Under the pieces are notes generated by a model. That model searched no databases. It was not told where the DNA came from and saw only the letters and a program-made list of their open reading frames with translations. This document shows positions 44,893 through 45,901 of a stretch of 45,901 bases of DNA, piece by piece. The stretch lies in the NCBI GenBank assembly GCA_016720075.1, contig JADJXW010000015.1:1-45901 (forward strand), given 5' to 3'. This stretch comes from Pseudomonadota bacterium (GTDB lineage Bacteria > Pseudomonadota > Gammaproteobacteria > Steroidobacterales > Steroidobacteraceae). How positions within the stretch are numbered: the stretch's first letter is position 1; each line of letters begins with the position of its first letter. The position numbers and the translations under genes were made by a program.

Positions 44893-45676
44893 GGAAGAGT
44901 TGCTGCTGTTCAACTTTCGATCCTACGGGCGCGGCACGGGTCGCTGGGATCAGACCCACCTGACCCCAGCCCAAGCCCAGCTGGTTGCCCGGACGGCGGC
45001 GCGGACACCGGAGGTGATGGTCAAGGTGCTGTCCAGCGGCGCGGGATCGAGCAAGGCCGTGCAGCGCCACATCGACTACATCGGGCGAAAGGGGGAAGTG
45101 GAATTGCTCACCGATGAGGGCGACGTGCTCACGGGAAAGGGCAGTGCGGGCACGATTCCAGACGAATGGAATCTGGACCTTCAGGAAGCCGGAGCCAAGA
45201 ACACTCTGGGTGCGGGGAGAAGGCAAACTCCGCCGCGACTGGTCCACAAGCTCGTGTTCTCCATGCCGGCGGGCACGGACCCGGAACGGGTGCTGTCGGC
45301 AGCGCAGATGTTTTGCCGGGAGGAGTTCGCCTTGAAGCATCGGTATGTCATGGCGCTGCACACCGATGAACCGCACCCGCATGTCCATGTGGTGCTCAAG
45401 GCGGTCAGTGAGCAGGGCCGGCGGCTCAACATCAAGAAGGCGACCCTGCAGGAATGGCGCGCGAAGTTTGCGGCTCACCTGCGGGAGCAGGGCGTGGCCG
45501 CCAATGCGACGCCCAGGAGGTTTCGTGACCAGCCCGTGCGAGCGACGCCGCACGCCTTGCTGCGCCAGCGGGCACGCGAGCAGTTGGCTAGGCCGCCAGG
45601 ACGAGAGAGGGCGTTCCTTTCTCCCGGGTCCCCGCCTCTGAGGGTGAAGGATCGGGAGCCCTACACAAAAACCTAG
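44876..45676 (+). CDS. Relaxase / mobilization nuclease (MobA/VirD2-like), possibly shortened
   Basis: 266 residues from ATG 44876, which has GGGAGGT upstream; a GTG at 44822 is less likely. The N-terminal part includes MVKVLSSGAGSSKAVQRHID and YIGRKGEVELLTDEGDVLTG; the metal-binding HUH-type motif is HTDEPHPHVHVVLKAVSEQG. Conserved C-terminal blocks are LQEWRAKFAAHLREQGVAAN and ATPRRFRD. It should nick oriT, bind the 5' end through a Tyr and lead the strand into a helper conjugation pore. The last 30 residues (LARPPGRERAFLSPGS and on) do not look like the family, and the stop codon lies inside the first copy of a 24-bp tandem repeat, so the original C-terminus may have been replaced by inserted DNA. 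Confidence 0.85.
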   Translation: MSRQIEEELLLFNFRSYGRGTGRWDQTHLTPAQAQLVARTAARTPEVMVKVLSSGAGSSKAVQRHIDYIGRKGEVELLTDEGDVLTGKGSAGTIPDEWNLDLQEAGAKNTLGAGRRQTPPRLVHKLVFSMPAGTDPERVLSAAQMFCREEFALKHRYVMALHTDEPHPHVHVVLKAVSEQGRRLNIKKATLQEWRAKFAAHLREQGVAANATPRRFRDQPVRATPHALLRQRAREQLARPPGRERAFLSPGSPPLRVKDREPYTKT

Positions 45677-45719
45677 ATTTGGGATGTCCCAATAACCTAG
45701 AAACGGGAATGCGCAATAA
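45672..45719. repeat. Two abutting 24-bp imperfect direct repeats
   Basis: Copies at 45672-45695 and 45696-45719 share CCTAGA, GGG and CAATAA at the same positions and agree in 17 of 24 bases. The first copy contains the relaxase stop codon and a TGGGA-TG-TCCCA palindrome. Repeated units like this occur at transposon ends and as protein-binding iterons. No transposase fits in the 139 nt that follow, so a truncated or non-autonomous end is possible. Confidence 0.55.
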
Positions 45720-45760
45720 CGTGGTCTGGAGTCGGGCGGGTCACACTGGCGATAGAGGAA

Positions 45761-45788
45761 TTGCGGAAAACTCCGACTCTGGTAAAGT
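45761..45788 (+). promoter_or_regulatory. Likely promoter of the antitoxin gene
   Basis: TTGCGG (45761-45766), 16 nt, TAAAGT (45783-45788), ending 27 nt before the ATG at 45816. It is AT-richer than its surroundings, and the gene it precedes belongs to a type that usually represses its own promoter. Confidence 0.4.
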
Positions 45789-45815
45789 AAGGATTCCTTT
45801 CACTTGGAAAACGCC

Positions 45816-45901
45816 ATGCTTGCCAAAATGACTGCCAAGAACCAGCTGACCCTGCCGAAGGCCGTCACCAAGGCAGTAGGTGACCCTCGTTACTACGAGA
45901 T
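45816..45901 (+). CDS. MazE/AbrB-type antitoxin, N-terminus only (cut by the window end)
   Basis: The 28 complete codons read MLAKMTAKNQLTLPKAVTKA then VGDPRYYE. This fits the swapped-hairpin AbrB/MazE/SpoVT DNA-binding fold, whose signature is K-x-Q-[LV]-T-[LI]-P-K. In this family the small protein binds DNA and neutralises a toxin encoded downstream, often a PIN-domain or MazF-like RNase; that partner would lie beyond the right edge. AGGA at 45790 is too far for a ribosome binding site. A general AbrB-like regulator without a toxin is the alternative. Confidence 0.7.
   Translation, partial: MLAKMTAKNQLTLPKAVTKAVGDPRYYE

Larger units (their letters stand above)
42694..45901. mobile_element. 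Left part of an integrative mobilizable element in tRNA-Arg
   Basis: The tRNA-Arg 3' end is followed in order by an inverted repeat, a tyrosine integrase, an HTH (excisionase/AlpA-like) protein, a candidate oriT, MobC and a relaxase. This combination without any type IV secretion gene fits an element that excises itself but borrows a helper's conjugation pore. The right end and second attachment site lie outside the window, so cargo and size are unknown. The duplicated core should be a piece of the tRNA 3' end (within 42671-42693). Confidence 0.75.

Overview
This is a 45.9 kb stretch of GC-rich (roughly two-thirds G+C by eye) chromosomal DNA. It probably comes from a gammaproteobacterium of the Nevskiales/Steroidobacterales/Xanthomonadales kind. 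That is inferred from two outer-membrane TonB-dependent receptors, a MipA/DUF3019/RstAB-like cluster, NhaD, NnrU and the otsB-glucoamylase-otsA arrangement; no marker gene fixes the taxon. No gene-free stretch is longer than about 300 bases.

Layout. (1) 1-2734, minus strand: an eroded gene row. A Tat-exported protein, an FAD-oxidoreductase/cytochrome remnant and a SnoaL-like gene all lack internal pieces; they are followed by a lipoprotein with an SLH-like, a chitobiase-like and a metallo-beta-lactamase region that runs off the left edge. (2) 2828-6118, minus: envelope-sensing module mipA, DUF3019, OmpR-type regulator, histidine kinase. (3) 6336-8959, plus: secreted beta-propeller lipoprotein and nnrU. 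(4) 8961-15589: two TonB-dependent receptors around an AraC regulator and a small NTF2-like protein, with palindromes in the control regions. (5) 15757-22700, plus: DUF2799 lipoprotein, a large hybrid histidine kinase, a K+/H+ antiporter, a K+ channel and zwf. (6) 22697-30249, minus: otsB, GH15 glucoamylase, otsA, cytochrome c, glutamate dehydrogenase and a DUF885 peptidase-like protein, packed as one possible transcript, with a divergent MarR regulator at 30344. (7) 30980-32538: small lipoprotein and nhaD. (8) 32584-41655, plus: a five-gene cluster of permuted ATP-grasp, alpha-E, transglutaminase and DUF2126 amidoligase-type proteins, a predicted but uncharacterised peptide-ligation/cleavage system and the best candidate for unknown biology here. 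(9) 41618-42505: a methyltransferase. (10) 42617-42693: tRNA-Arg(ACG), which serves as the left junction of an integrative mobilizable element containing integrase, HTH protein, a predicted oriT, mobC and relaxase. The element continues beyond the right edge after a 24-bp tandem repeat and the start of a MazE/AbrB-type antitoxin.

A recurrent feature is that otherwise well conserved genes (SnoaL-like, mipA, beta-propeller, DUF2799, nhaD, alpha-E, HTH) are each broken by a one- or two-base indel, mostly in a short homopolymer or dinucleotide run; alpha-E also has a TGG-to-TGA stop. This pattern looks more like sequence error than simultaneous gene death, and where the frame can be repaired I give the repaired end. 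The large internal deletions at 1484-2734 are different in kind and look like real decay or assembly collapse.
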